From Gammaproteobacteria bacterium UBA7449 (GTDB lineage Bacteria; Pseudomonadota; Gammaproteobacteria; Pseudomonadales; Pseudohongiellaceae), in assembly GCA_002477465.1 (NCBI GenBank), contig DLPV01000042.1, forward strand, positions 62,001 through 126,000: a stretch of 64,000 bases of DNA. Reading direction: 5' to 3'. Both the position numbers and the translations under genes were made by a program. Of this stretch, positions 1 through 8,480 are shown one piece after another (the first letter of the stretch is position 1; every line of letters starts with the position of its first letter). The notes under the pieces are model-generated. The model saw only the letters and a list, made by a program, of their open reading frames with translations. It ran no database searches and was not told where the DNA came from.

Positions 1-1241
1 TAGCTGTTGCTGGTAGCCAGACCGCTGGCATTGGTGCCAACACCACCGCTTAGAGCCAGGGGTCGAGTGATGGCAAAAGTTTCGTTGTCGTCCGCAGTCG
101 TATTCCAGAAGGCGTTAAACCGGTCCTGGTTCGAAGCAGTATCGATGATTTCACCGCCGGCAATAATGGTGTGATTGATCGCGCCAGTCTCTGGCTGCCA
201 GATGATGTTGCCAGAAAGGATCAGATTGTCACGCTGAGTAGTGTCGATATAGCCATCGAGCGTTGCCTCGAGAGGTGTTGCCAGCTGATCGTATGTAGAG
301 ACATAAAAGTTTTCATACAGCTTGTCATAGTCGCCATAAAACGCACTGAAGTTGCCTTTCAGGTTTTCGTAGAACTCATGCTGCAGAGCGGCGCGGAATA
401 AATGAGCCTTAAGTTCATTGTTATTCAGATCTGGGTCACCAAAGACGATTTCCTGGAAGGCCTCCACCGGTCGCCCGTCCGCACCGGTCGGGATGCCTCT
501 GTCGATAAAGCGCTGGTGATCCAAATATTCGTAAGACAGGTCGAGTGTGGTGCCAGGCCTGAGTTCAAGTTTGGCAGTTGGGTTGATGCCAACGCGGTCA
601 CCATCAAAGAAGTCTCGGTGATTGCTCAGGTTTTCGTAGAAAGCATTGATGCGGAACGCAGAGGTGTCGCCCGTGTCGAAGTTGCTGTCTACCTGGACAG
701 ACACTTCACCGAATGAATTTGCGCCGGCCTGAAAATTTGTGAATCTCTCGCCGAGCACGCCTTTCTTCGTGACGCGATTGAGAATGCCGCCGGTGCCGCC
801 ACGGCCAAATAGCAGGGCATTTGGGCCGCGCAGGATTTCCACCTGTTCCAGGTTATAGAGCGGGCGATAGTACTGAACATCATCCCGGGCGCCATCGATG
901 AAGAAATCGGCGGTAGAGCGCACACCTCTGAACACGATGGAGTCACGGTGACCTTCCCCCTGAGAGTTATTCACGCCGGGGGTATAATTGATGATGTCGC
1001 CAATGGTGGTGAAGCCCTGCTGCGCGATCTGCTCGGCGCTTACTATGGAAAGACTCTGGGGGACATCAATGATTGGCGTAGGGGTTCGAAGCGCGTTCAC
1101 CTGATCGTTAAAGAGATACCGCGAGTGGACTACGATTTCCTCAATCAGATTTCCATTAGCGGGCTGTGCGACTGCGTGTGGGCTCAATACCGCCAGCAAA
1201 AGTGAGGCGGCGGCGAAGAGGGCGGAAAGCGAACGTGTCAT
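1..1241 (-). CDS. TonB-dependent siderophore-type receptor (3' part missing)
   Basis: Outer-membrane receptor importing a ferric siderophore or similar ligand with TonB energy. The frame is open from an ATG at 1241 to the window edge, giving about 413 residues: a signal peptide ending near AVAQ (residue 26), a TonB-box-like EEIVV at about 34-38, then a plug domain with PQSLSIVS, DIINYTPGVNN, RGVRSTADFFIDGARDD and LRGPNALLFGRGGTGG, followed by the first barrel strands. These plug motifs are typical of the FhuA/FiuA-type siderophore receptors. Usual length is about 700-750 residues, so roughly half lies outside the window. A Fur-like site sits about 50 bases upstream, fitting iron repression. 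The ligand cannot be told from the sequence. Confidence 0.93.
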   Translation of the reverse strand, partial: MTRSLSALFAAASLLLAVLSPHAVAQPANGNLIEEIVVHSRYLFNDQVNALRTPTPIIDVPQSLSIVSAEQIAQQGFTTIGDIINYTPGVNNSQGEGHRDSIVFRGVRSTADFFIDGARDDVQYYRPLYNLEQVEILRGPNALLFGRGGTGGILNRVTKKGVLGERFTNFQAGANSFGEVSVQVDSNFDTGDTSAFRINAFYENLSNHRDFFDGDRVGINPTAKLELRPGTTLDLSYEYLDHQRFIDRGIPTGADGRPVEAFQEIVFGDPDLNNNELKAHLFRAALQHEFYENLKGNFSAFYGDYDKLYENFYVSTYDQLATPLEATLDGYIDTTQRDNLILSGNIIWQPETGAINHTIIAGGEIIDTASNQDRFNAFWNTTADDNETFAITRPLALSGGVGTNASGLATSNS

Positions 1242-1287
1242 GCTGCTTGGTACTCTTAAAATCCAATGCCAGTATGTTAGTTTAAAT

Positions 1288-1306
1288 ATAAATGAGAATC
1301 AATATC
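1288..1306 (-). promoter_or_regulatory. Fur box upstream of the TonB receptor
   Basis: The 19 bases match the classical Fur consensus GATAATGATAATCATTATC at 14 positions (core AATGAGAATCAATATC). It lies 47-65 bases upstream of the receptor ATG at 1241 in an AT-rich stretch with no other gene, as expected for iron-dependent repression by Fur. The match was made by eye. Confidence 0.7.
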
Positions 1307-1364
1307 ATTTAGATTCAAGATATAGATTGAGCTAATAACTTGGCGCGGCTGCTGCCAAGATTGT

Positions 1365-1493
1365 GTCGCGGTGGATCTGTGGATTGGGGTGCTGTTTGCG
1401 ATGCTGCGCAAAGAAGCGTTTCGCGCAAGGAAGGAGCTGGGGCAGGTCGCCAGCTTAGCCGGCTATGTAGCCCGCATTATGGAGTTTGCCTAA
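1365..1493 (+). pseudogene. possible 3' remnant of a lost gene, or a small protein
   Basis: An open plus-strand frame of about 42 residues ends with TAA at 1491-1493, overlapping the sufE stop codon tail to tail. Its translation (VAVDLWIGVLFAMLRKEAF, then RARKELGQVASLAGYVARI and MEFA) looks like real protein: a hydrophobic segment followed by a basic amphipathic stretch. No ATG exists in frame. The frame runs back only to a stop at 1323-1325, so only GTG at 1371 could start it. It may be the tail of a gene whose 5' part was replaced by the receptor region. I do not recognise the family. Confidence 0.25.
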
Positions 1494-1918
1494 GCCGCCT
1501 TGCGCGCAATATCCTGAATGCGGGCCACCATGGCTCGCAAGCCATTGCCGCGAGTCGCGGACAGGTGGTTCATCAATTCCAGTTCTTCGAAGTATCCCTC
1601 GATATCGAAGTCGAGGATTTCTTGCGGGGTCTTGTTGTTGAAGGCAGCCAGGATAACGCAGAGCAGGCCTTTGACTATGAAGGCGTCGCTGTCCACTGCC
1701 AGCTGCACCCTGTCACCTCCCATCTGCTCGTCGATCCACACCTGGCTCTGGCAGCCGCGCACGAGTCTGTCTTCGGTGCGTTTATCTTCAGGCAGTGCCG
1801 GCAGGTCTTTGCCGAGATCGATGATGTACTTGTAGCGCTCTTCCCAGCTGTCAACGAATCCGAGGGTATCCTTGATATCGTCGCTGCTGATGCTATGGCC
1901 GAATGGGTTGTTGCTCAT
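1490..1918 (-). CDS. sufE: Cysteine desulfuration protein SufE
   Basis: SufE takes persulfide sulfur from the cysteine desulfurase SufS and hands it to the SufBCD scaffold in the cytoplasm. The 142-residue protein has normal family length and the signature RLVRGCQSQVW, with the acceptor cysteine at residue 56, plus the SufE/CsdE pattern GLLCVILAAFNNKTPQEIL. It is the last gene of the leftward suf operon, about 100 bases beyond sufT. The wider gap could allow some separate expression, but no promoter was clear to me. Its stop codon overlaps the stop of a short plus-strand frame. Confidence 0.95.
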   Translation of the reverse strand: MSNNPFGHSISSDDIKDTLGFVDSWEERYKYIIDLGKDLPALPEDKRTEDRLVRGCQSQVWIDEQMGGDRVQLAVDSDAFIVKGLLCVILAAFNNKTPQEILDFDIEGYFEELELMNHLSATRGNGLRAMVARIQDIARKAA

Positions 1919-2019
1919 GCTGCTTCTGTGTGTTGGTCAAAGACGGCTCGTGCCAGTCTAAAGAGGGTATGTTGGGTCGGGGAGTATAAACGAAAACTAT
2001 ATCCGATAACCTGCTGGCC

Positions 2020-2562
2020 TCAGAAGAACATGCCAGTCTCGAGCTGGGCCTCTTCAGACATCATTTCGCGACTCCAGGGTGGGTCCAGCACCAGGTCGAC
2101 CTTGACGGCCTTCACATTGGGAACTCTGGCAACCCGAACTTCGACATCGCTCACCAGCACGGGGCCCATGCCGCATCCGGGCGCGGTCAGGGTCATGTCG
2201 ATGTCGACACGGCCGGCGTCCTGATCGATGTCCATCTTGTAGATCAGACCGAGGTTTACCAGGTCCACTGGTATCTCCGGGTCATAAACAGTATGCAGGG
2301 CTTCCCAGACCTGTAGCTCATCGATCTTGCCGTCTGGGCGCGGTTCGAACCCCAGCTTGATGGGTTCGAGACCCAGGGCATCCGCGTCGGTGCCATCTAC
2401 CCGAATCATATTGCCGTGGTGAATTACTGTGTAGCTGCCACCCAGGGACTGTACCAGGGTGACGAAGGTAGCGGCGGGAATGGTAACGGGGTCACCCACG
2501 GGCACAAGACGCCCCGGGCAATCCCGGGTAGTGGTGAGAATCGTGCGTTCTTTGCTGGTCAT
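2020..2562 (-). CDS. sufT: Fe-S assembly protein SufT (MIP18/DUF59 family)
   Basis: SufT is an auxiliary factor for Fe-S protein maturation, often encoded in suf operons. The 180-residue protein has an N-terminal region of about 85 residues, then the MIP18/DUF59 domain: DPEIPVDLVNLGLIY, the motif TAPGCGMGP with the conserved cysteine, and the C-terminal VWDPPW-like sequence VLDPPWSREMMSEEA. This domain order and length fit the SufT family rather than the shorter PaaD proteins. It lies 27 bases after sufA and before sufE. SufT is usually described as supporting Fe-S maturation under high demand; its exact molecular step is not settled. Confidence 0.92.
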   Translation of the reverse strand: MTSKERTILTTTRDCPGRLVPVGDPVTIPAATFVTLVQSLGGSYTVIHHGNMIRVDGTDADALGLEPIKLGFEPRPDGKIDELQVWEALHTVYDPEIPVDLVNLGLIYKMDIDQDAGRVDIDMTLTAPGCGMGPVLVSDVEVRVARVPNVKAVKVDLVLDPPWSREMMSEEAQLETGMFF

Positions 2563-2589
2563 ATCAGGCTGCTTTCTATGTGCTCTGGC

Positions 2590-2961
2590 TCAGGATGCCG
2601 CGATATCGAAACTTTCACCGCAGCCACAGGCAACGCTGACGTTGGGATTATTGAACTGCAGGTTGCGATTGACGCCCTGCTGCACCATGTCCAATTCAGT
2701 GCCGCGCAGGTAGGGCAGGGAGCCGGAATCGACAAACAGTTTGAGCTCGTTAGCTGCGGTGATGGTGACATCACCCGCTTCAGGCGCATCCACTTCTTCC
2801 ATGACATACATGAAACCAGTGCAACCACTTTCCTTCACGCTAAGGCGCACTGCGGATTTGCCCTTGAGTTGGACCTGCTTCAACAAATGGGCAGCGGCAG
2901 GCTCAGTAACAGAGACTGCGGTTTTAGCGTCTTTTTCTACGTCGAATATTTCTACACTCAT
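2590..2961 (-). CDS. sufA: A-type Fe-S carrier protein SufA (IscA/ErpA fold)
   Basis: A-type carriers bind a cluster and pass it to target apoproteins. The 123-residue protein carries the three invariant cysteines: C47 in ESGCTGFMY, and C112 and C114 in the terminal ACGCGESF motif. Family length is about 107-122. Position between sufS and sufT supports SufA, although sequence alone does not cleanly separate SufA from IscA or ErpA. It lies 50 bases after sufS. A conserved acidic segment after GCTGF (VMEEVDAPEAGDV) is usual for this family. Confidence 0.93.
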   Translation of the reverse strand: MSVEIFDVEKDAKTAVSVTEPAAAHLLKQVQLKGKSAVRLSVKESGCTGFMYVMEEVDAPEAGDVTITAANELKLFVDSGSLPYLRGTELDMVQQGVNRNLQFNNPNVSVACGCGESFDIAAS

Positions 2962-3011
2962 AACCTTGTTCCAATCAATTCATCCCGTATGCTGATGCGG
3001 GATGATTCGGT

Positions 3012-4232
3012 CTAAGCAAATAATTCCTGTACTTTTCGCAGTCCGGTGAACAGTGCTTCCACATCAGCCATGGTGTTGTAGAGGCTGAATGATGCCCGCG
3101 CCGAGCCAGGGATGTCGAATCGAGACATCAGTGGTTGAGCGCAGTGATGTCCGGTACGAATCGCGATGCCTTGCTGATCGAGCAGGGTACCCAGGTCTTC
3201 CGGGTGGGTGCCTTCCAGCAAGAAGCTGAACACACCGATGCGATTAGTATCAGGTCCAAGCCGTCGCAGGCCGGGAATTTCCTGTGCCAGCTCATCGCAG
3301 TGGGCGAGCAGTTGCGCTTCGTGGGCGGCTGCCGCATCGCGGTCCAGACTTTGTACCCATTTCACCGCAGCACCGAGTCCAATCACTCCTGCTATATGTG
3401 GGGTGCCTGCCTCGAATTTAAATGGAATGGTATTGAATGTGGTGCCATCGAAGCTGACGCGATCGATCATCTCGCCGCCGCCAAAGAAAGGCGGCATGGC
3501 TTCCAGCAATTTGCGTCGACCCCACAGTGCGCCAACGCCGGTTGGTCCAAATAGTTTGTGTCCGGAAAAGGCATAAAAATCGCAACCAAGATCAATCACA
3601 TCAAGCGGCCAATGGGCTACTGCCTGTGCCCCATCAACCATGCAGAGTGCACCCGCGGCTTTTGCCTTGGCGACCATCTCTTTCACTGGGTTGACCGTGC
3701 CAAGGGCATTGGAGACGTGATTGACGGCGACCATTTTTACGCGCTCGTCGAGCAACTCGTCATAAGCAGCCTGGTCGATGACTCCCTCATCGCTAACCGG
3801 TATTGCCACGACCTCGGCACCGCGCTCGGCGCAAACCAGCTGCCAGGGCACGATGTCGGAATGATGTTCCAGGGTAGAGACCAGTACTCGATCACCGGCA
3901 TTGAGGTTACTTCGTCCCCAACTATAAGCCACCAGATTCACTGCCTCAGTGACGCCGCGCACCCAGATGACCTGGGCCGGGTCAGGGCTGCCAAGAAAAT
4001 CCGCGACGAGTTGCCGGCTCGCCTCGAAAGCGCTGGTGGCACGGCTGCTCAAGGCATGGGCGGCGCGATGCACATTGGCGTTGTCACACTGGTAGTAGTG
4101 TGTGATGGCATCGATGACGGCCTTGGGCTTTTGAGTAGTCGCCGCGCTGTCGAGGTAAATCAGCGGGCGGCCGTTAACTTCCTGCTGCAGGGCAGGGAAC
4201 TGTGCACGCACTGATTCGACGTCAAAATCCAT
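3012..4232 (-). CDS. sufS: Cysteine desulfurase SufS
   Basis: PLP-dependent enzyme that removes sulfur from L-cysteine, forming alanine and an enzyme persulfide passed to SufE. I chose the ATG at 4232, preceded by AGGA about eight bases upstream; it gives 406 residues, the E. coli length. With this start the PLP lysine is K226 (SGHKLFGPTG) and the persulfide cysteine is C364 (TGHHCAQPLM), the same numbers as in E. coli SufS. An upstream in-frame ATG at 4268 is possible but lacks a good ribosome site. The gene follows sufD, whose stop is at 4270. Confidence 0.96.
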   Translation of the reverse strand: MDFDVESVRAQFPALQQEVNGRPLIYLDSAATTQKPKAVIDAITHYYQCDNANVHRAAHALSSRATSAFEASRQLVADFLGSPDPAQVIWVRGVTEAVNLVAYSWGRSNLNAGDRVLVSTLEHHSDIVPWQLVCAERGAEVVAIPVSDEGVIDQAAYDELLDERVKMVAVNHVSNALGTVNPVKEMVAKAKAAGALCMVDGAQAVAHWPLDVIDLGCDFYAFSGHKLFGPTGVGALWGRRKLLEAMPPFFGGGEMIDRVSFDGTTFNTIPFKFEAGTPHIAGVIGLGAAVKWVQSLDRDAAAAHEAQLLAHCDELAQEIPGLRRLGPDTNRIGVFSFLLEGTHPEDLGTLLDQQGIAIRTGHHCAQPLMSRFDIPGSARASFSLYNTMADVEALFTGLRKVQELFA

Positions 4233-4269
4233 TGTTGATTCCTGCTCGATGGCCGCCGTTGAACTCATA

Positions 4270-5589
4270 TTAAGCGCCGATGTGCCTGGTGAGATTGCTG
4301 CCTTGTTCTGATGCCGATTCCGATGTGGCACCAAAGTAGTCGGCCAGCAGTGGCTTGAGATAGTCGCGCAGCGCATCTAGCGCCTGGGTTTCTACCAGGG
4401 CATTAATAAAACCATAGCTCAATAGCACCAGGGCTTCGTCTTCTGGAATGCCGCGAGTACGCAGGTAGTGCAGCATGGCGTCGTCCAATTGGGCGATAGT
4501 TGCACCATGGGCACACTGCACGTCATCAGCATAGATTTCCAGTTCCGGCTTGGTGTTAACCTCGGCTGTAGCGCTGGTCAGCAGGTTTTTATTGCTGAGT
4601 TGGGCGTGAGTCTTCTGGGCATCTGGATGAATGTGGATACGGCCGTTAAATACCGCCCTGGCCTTGTCGCCAATGATGCCGCGGAAAGTTTCATCGGTGG
4701 TGCAGTGCGGTACCGCATGTTCGATGCAGGTGTGATAGTCGATATGCTCATTGCCACGCAGCAGGTAAATACCATCGAGCTGGCAGTGTGCGCCTGTGCC
4801 TTCGTGATTAATCACGATGTCGATACGTTTTAGCTTGCCCCCGAGGGCCAGGTGGAAACTTTCCAGAGTCGCATCGCGGTCGAGTCGCACATGCAGGCCA
4901 CCGATATGAAGCGCCTCAGGGCTCTCCAGATGCAAGCGGCTATGATTAAGTTTGGCACCCGGGCCTAGCACGAGTTCGCTAACCCCATTGGTGAAAGCAT
5001 TATTTCTGCCGCTAAAGTGTTCGACGAGGCTTGCTTCACTGTGGGTTTCAGCCAGCACGAGGAGCCGCTGATTGCTAATGAAGGTGCTTTCGGCGCGACT
5101 ATTGTGCCAAACCAGTTGTACTGGATGTTGCGCCTTGCTGTTGGCGCGAACTCTTAAGAAGACACCATCACTGAGCGCCGCATCGTTAAGCATGGCGAAC
5201 AGGTGTTTTGTGCCGGGCACTGTGGTTCCCAGGTGTTCGCCTATCAATGCCGACTGCTCGGCGTTGGCTTCAGAGAAGCGGACGACTTCAATTGCCGCGT
5301 CTGCAACCAGAGTCGATAAATCTTCACGCCAATGTCCGTTGACGAACACCAGGCGGCTGCCGGACAGTTCAGGAAGATCCAGGCCCAGTTCTGCGGCACT
5401 GGCGTCACTGACCGGTGCTGCAGTGAAATCCTGCTGCAGGGGATACAGGCTGGTGTACTTCCAATCCTCAGTTTTGCGGGTTGGCATGCTGCCATTGTCC
5501 CAGGCTGCGCGACCCGTAAGCCGGCGCGCCTGCAGCCAGTCAGGCACTGCGGTCTCTATATTGAGCTGAGGCGTTAGCAGATCAGTCAT
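4270..5589 (-). CDS. sufD: Fe-S cluster assembly protein SufD
   Basis: SufD pairs with SufB in the SufBC2D scaffold and helps iron entry during cluster building in the cytoplasm. The 439-residue protein has the UPF0051/SufBD core with the C-terminal blocks HADDVQCAHGATIAQ-like (YADDVQCAHGATIAQLDDAM), MLHYLRTRGIPEDEA and LLSYGFINALVE. The histidine in QCAHGAT corresponds to the conserved SufD histidine implicated in function. The start codon overlaps the sufC stop as ATGA, showing translational coupling. The N-terminal third is variable, as usual in SufD. Confidence 0.95.
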   Translation of the reverse strand: MTDLLTPQLNIETAVPDWLQARRLTGRAAWDNGSMPTRKTEDWKYTSLYPLQQDFTAAPVSDASAAELGLDLPELSGSRLVFVNGHWREDLSTLVADAAIEVVRFSEANAEQSALIGEHLGTTVPGTKHLFAMLNDAALSDGVFLRVRANSKAQHPVQLVWHNSRAESTFISNQRLLVLAETHSEASLVEHFSGRNNAFTNGVSELVLGPGAKLNHSRLHLESPEALHIGGLHVRLDRDATLESFHLALGGKLKRIDIVINHEGTGAHCQLDGIYLLRGNEHIDYHTCIEHAVPHCTTDETFRGIIGDKARAVFNGRIHIHPDAQKTHAQLSNKNLLTSATAEVNTKPELEIYADDVQCAHGATIAQLDDAMLHYLRTRGIPEDEALVLLSYGFINALVETQALDALRDYLKPLLADYFGATSESASEQGSNLTRHIGA

Positions 5590-6338
5590 CAGGCCACCTC
5601 GACCTCTAGCCAGCCATACCCTTTTTCTTCCAGCTCAAGGGCCAGAGACTTGTCGCCGGATTTGACGATACGGCCATCTGCAAGCACGTGCACATAGTCG
5701 GGTTCAATATAGTCGAGCAGGCGCTGATAGTGAGTCACCAGCAAGAAGGCGCGATCTTCGGCGCGCATGGTGTTGACGCCCTTGGCGACTACCTGCAGCG
5801 CGTCGATATCAAGGCCACTGTCAGTCTCATCGAGGATGCACAGCTTGGGCTCCAGCAGCATCATCTGCATGAGCTCGTTGCGCTTCTTTTCTCCGCCCGA
5901 GAAACCTTCGTTTACGCCACGTTTCAGGAACGCCTGGTCCAGATCAACGGCGGTGCAGGCTTCCCTGGCCTTGCGCATGAAGCTGACGGTGTCAAAGGCT
6001 TCTTCGTCACGGCTTTCGCGCACGGCATCCACAGCTGCCTTCAGGAATTCCATGTTGCTGACCCCAGGAATTTCCACCGGGTACTGAAAAGCCAGGAAAA
6101 GACCCAGGTGGGCGCGCTCTTCAGTTTCCATCTCGAAAATATCTTTGCCCATGAACTCGACGCTGCCGCCGGTTATTTCATAGCCGGGACGACCAGACAG
6201 CACGTGACCCAGCGTGCTCTTGCCAGAGCCGTTTGGTCCCATGATGGCATGAACTTCGCCGGCATTAATTTCCAGGCTGAGTCCCTTGAGAATAGTCTTG
6301 CCGTCGACTTCGGCGTGCAAGTCTTTAATACTGAGCAT
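5589..6338 (-). CDS. sufC: SufC ATPase of the SufBCD scaffold
   Basis: Cytoplasmic ABC-type ATPase that drives conformational change of the SufBD scaffold; it is not a transporter. The 249-residue protein has Walker A GPNGSGKSTLGHVLSG near residues 35-50, the Q-loop region FLAFQYPVEIPG, the SufC signature FSGGEKKRNELMQM, Walker B CILDETDSGLDIDAL and the switch histidine in LLVTHYQR. Length and the SufC-specific EKKRNE signature identify it. The gene starts about 80 bases after sufB and overlaps the sufD start. Confidence 0.97.
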   Translation of the reverse strand: MLSIKDLHAEVDGKTILKGLSLEINAGEVHAIMGPNGSGKSTLGHVLSGRPGYEITGGSVEFMGKDIFEMETEERAHLGLFLAFQYPVEIPGVSNMEFLKAAVDAVRESRDEEAFDTVSFMRKAREACTAVDLDQAFLKRGVNEGFSGGEKKRNELMQMMLLEPKLCILDETDSGLDIDALQVVAKGVNTMRAEDRAFLLVTHYQRLLDYIEPDYVHVLADGRIVKSGDKSLALELEEKGYGWLEVEVA

Positions 6339-6419
6339 GTCGTCAGTCTCCTGATCGAATTAATCTGTAAAATGGTTGGTAGTGGGTGTAACTTTTAAGC
6401 GCTAAAGCGACTGGCTGAT

Positions 6420-7859
6420 TTAGCCTACAGAGCCCTCAAGACTCACTTCCAGCAGTTTGCCAGCCTCTACCGCAAACTCCATGGGCAGCTCTTTGAAGAC
6501 TTCTTTACAAAATCCGTTAACGATCATGGAAACTGCTTTCTCCGGATCGAGTCCGCGCTGCTGACACAGGTAGAGCTGGTCATCGCTCACTTTTGAAGTG
6601 GTGGCTTCATGCTCAACGATACCAGTTGGGTTCTTGCTTTCTATATAGGGGAAGGTGTGCGCCGCACACTTGTCGCCAATCAACAGGGAATCACATTGGG
6701 TATAGTTGCGTGCGCCCTTGGCGGCAGGACCAACTCGGACCAATCCGCGATAAGCGTTACTGCTCTTGCCTGCCGAAATACCCTTGGAAATAATCGTCGA
6801 GCGGGTGTTCTTGCCCAGGTGGATCATCTTGGTGCCAGTATCTGCCTGCTGCATGTTGTTGGTCAGAGCCACGGAATAGAATTCGCCAACACTGTTGTCG
6901 CCACGCAGAATGCAGCTCGGATATTTCCAAGTTACGGCGGAGCCGGTTTCCACCTGGGTCCAGGAGATCTTCGCGTTGGTGTGGGCCAGGCCGCGCTTGG
7001 TGACGAAGTTGTAAATGCCGCCTTTGCCCTCGGCATCACCGGGATACCAGTTCTGCACGGTTGAATATTTGATTTCGGCATCGTCCATTGCCACCAGTTC
7101 CACCACAGCGGCGTGGAGCTGATTCTCGTCACGCATGGGCGCAGTGCAGCCCTCGAGGTAGCTGACGTGGCTGCCTTCATCGGCAACGATGAGTGTCCGC
7201 TCAAATTGGCCAGTGTTGGCCTCGTTGATACGGAAATAAGTAGATAACTCCATGGGGCAGCGAACGCCCTTGGGAATGTAGACAAAGGAACCATCACTAA
7301 ACACAGCACTGTTTAATGCTGCATAAAAGTTGTCTTTGCGTGGCACCACGCTGCCCAGGTATTTGCGTACCAGATCCGGGTATGCGTGGACGGCTTCAGA
7401 GATAGAGCAGAACAAAACGCCTGCCTCTGCCAGCTTCTCGCGGAAGGTAGTCGCGACAGAAACGGAATCGAACACCACATCCACAGCGACGCCAGCTAGT
7501 ACTTCTTGTTCGTGCAGGGGAATTCCCAGTTTTTCGTAGGTTGCCAGCAGCTCAGGGTCAACTTCGTCCAGGCTCTGGGGTCGGTCTTCCATGCTCTTGG
7601 GCTGGGAATAATAAGAGATATCCTGGAAATTAATCTCGGGGTAATGGACATGAGCCCATTCAGGCACGTCCATTTCGCGCCAGACGCGGAACGCCTCAAG
7701 CCGCCATTCCAACATCCACTCCGGCTCGTTTTTCTTGGCGGAAATGAAGCGTACGGTGTCTTCGTTCAGGCCAGGAGGCAGGGTATCGGACTCGATTTCG
7801 GTGGTGAAACCGGCTGCGTAGTCCTTGGCGATAGCTTTGTCGATCTGTTCTTGGGACAT
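6420..7859 (-). CDS. sufB: Fe-S cluster scaffold SufB
   Basis: Core scaffold subunit on which new Fe-S clusters form. The ATG at 7859 gives 479 residues; the frame extends nine codons further to a TTG at 7886 with no ribosome site, whereas the ATG has a GGA-containing sequence just upstream. Typical blocks are present: IPKGVRCPMELSTYFRINE, LEGCTAPMRDENQLHAAVVE, TVQNWYPGD, RSTIISKGISAG, and NYTQCDSLLIG, which holds the conserved functional cysteine. It follows iscR by 36 bases and opens the structural part of the operon. Confidence 0.96.
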   Translation of the reverse strand: MSQEQIDKAIAKDYAAGFTTEIESDTLPPGLNEDTVRFISAKKNEPEWMLEWRLEAFRVWREMDVPEWAHVHYPEINFQDISYYSQPKSMEDRPQSLDEVDPELLATYEKLGIPLHEQEVLAGVAVDVVFDSVSVATTFREKLAEAGVLFCSISEAVHAYPDLVRKYLGSVVPRKDNFYAALNSAVFSDGSFVYIPKGVRCPMELSTYFRINEANTGQFERTLIVADEGSHVSYLEGCTAPMRDENQLHAAVVELVAMDDAEIKYSTVQNWYPGDAEGKGGIYNFVTKRGLAHTNAKISWTQVETGSAVTWKYPSCILRGDNSVGEFYSVALTNNMQQADTGTKMIHLGKNTRSTIISKGISAGKSSNAYRGLVRVGPAAKGARNYTQCDSLLIGDKCAAHTFPYIESKNPTGIVEHEATTSKVSDDQLYLCQQRGLDPEKAVSMIVNGFCKEVFKELPMEFAVEAGKLLEVSLEGSVG

Positions 7860-7895
7860 GTCTGTTCCAGGCTGGTATTTGGTCAAGTTACCGAA

Positions 7896-8390
7896 TTATT
7901 GTGCGTCGGCAACCAGTGTCAGGGGGACGGACTCCTGCTCGCTATGTGCTGTGAGTCGTGAATCCTGAGTTTCGGAAATTTCCTTGATCTCGCGTCGGCG
8001 CATCAAGTCCTGCAATGAGATGTCGCCAAGAAAATTGCGGATCTGATCACTGAGGTCCATCCACAGATAATGGGTCAGGCAAGTCTCGCCATTCTGACAG
8101 TCTCCGGCACCACCACAGCGGGTTGCATCGGATTTTTCGTTGACCGCTTCTATGACCTCAGCGACGCTTATTTCGGACGCTTCTCGACTCAAGTTATAGC
8201 CGCCGCCGGGGCCGCGTACACTCTTCACCAGTCCGCGCTGGCGCAAACTGCAGAATAACTGCTCAAGGTAGGAGAGGGAAATGTCCTGACGTTGGGAGAT
8301 TCCGGCCAGGGGAGTTGGGCCCTGATCATGGTGAATAGCGAGGTCTAGCATGGAGGTGACGGCGTAGCGCCCCTTGGCAGTCAATCGCAT
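7896..8390 (-). CDS. iscR: Rrf2-family Fe-S regulator IscR
   Basis: Transcription factor that senses Fe-S supply through a [2Fe-2S] cluster and represses or activates Fe-S assembly genes. I place the start at ATG 8390 (MRLTAKGRYAV), giving 164 residues. With it the cluster ligands fall at C92, C98 and C104 plus H107, the same numbers as E. coli IscR. The frame continues upstream to an ATG at 8438, but that codon lies inside the IscR operator, so the longer form is unlikely. It has the winged-helix recognition region SLSYLEQLFCSLR and RGPGGGYNL. It heads the suf operon and very probably regulates itself and sufBCDS. Confidence 0.96.
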   Translation of the reverse strand: MRLTAKGRYAVTSMLDLAIHHDQGPTPLAGISQRQDISLSYLEQLFCSLRQRGLVKSVRGPGGGYNLSREASEISVAEVIEAVNEKSDATRCGGAGDCQNGETCLTHYLWMDLSDQIRNFLGDISLQDLMRRREIKEISETQDSRLTAHSEQESVPLTLVADAQ

Positions 8391-8436
8391 AGGAAATACC
8401 TGAGTAATCTGATCGGAAATTGAGCGGCAGTTTTCC

Positions 8437-8461
8437 ATACCTGACTATTTAAGTCAAGTAT
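8437..8461 (-). promoter_or_regulatory. IscR type-1 operator of the iscR-suf promoter
   Basis: The 25 bases match the E. coli type-1 IscR consensus (ATASYYGACTRWWWYAGTCRRSTAT) at 24 positions; the half sites read ATACCTGACT and AGTCAAGTAT on the plus strand. On the minus strand a TTGACT suitable as a -35 element is embedded in it. It lies 47 bases upstream of the chosen iscR start. Type-1 sites bind only holo-IscR, so the expected logic is repression when Fe-S clusters are plentiful. Confidence 0.88.
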
Positions 8462-8480
8462 TAGCCGGTTGATGGAATTC

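Noticed and set aside
948..1205. Plus-strand frames opposite the first TonB receptor
   Set aside because: They are antisense shadows of the receptor, whose frame is open to the window edge and carries clear plug motifs.
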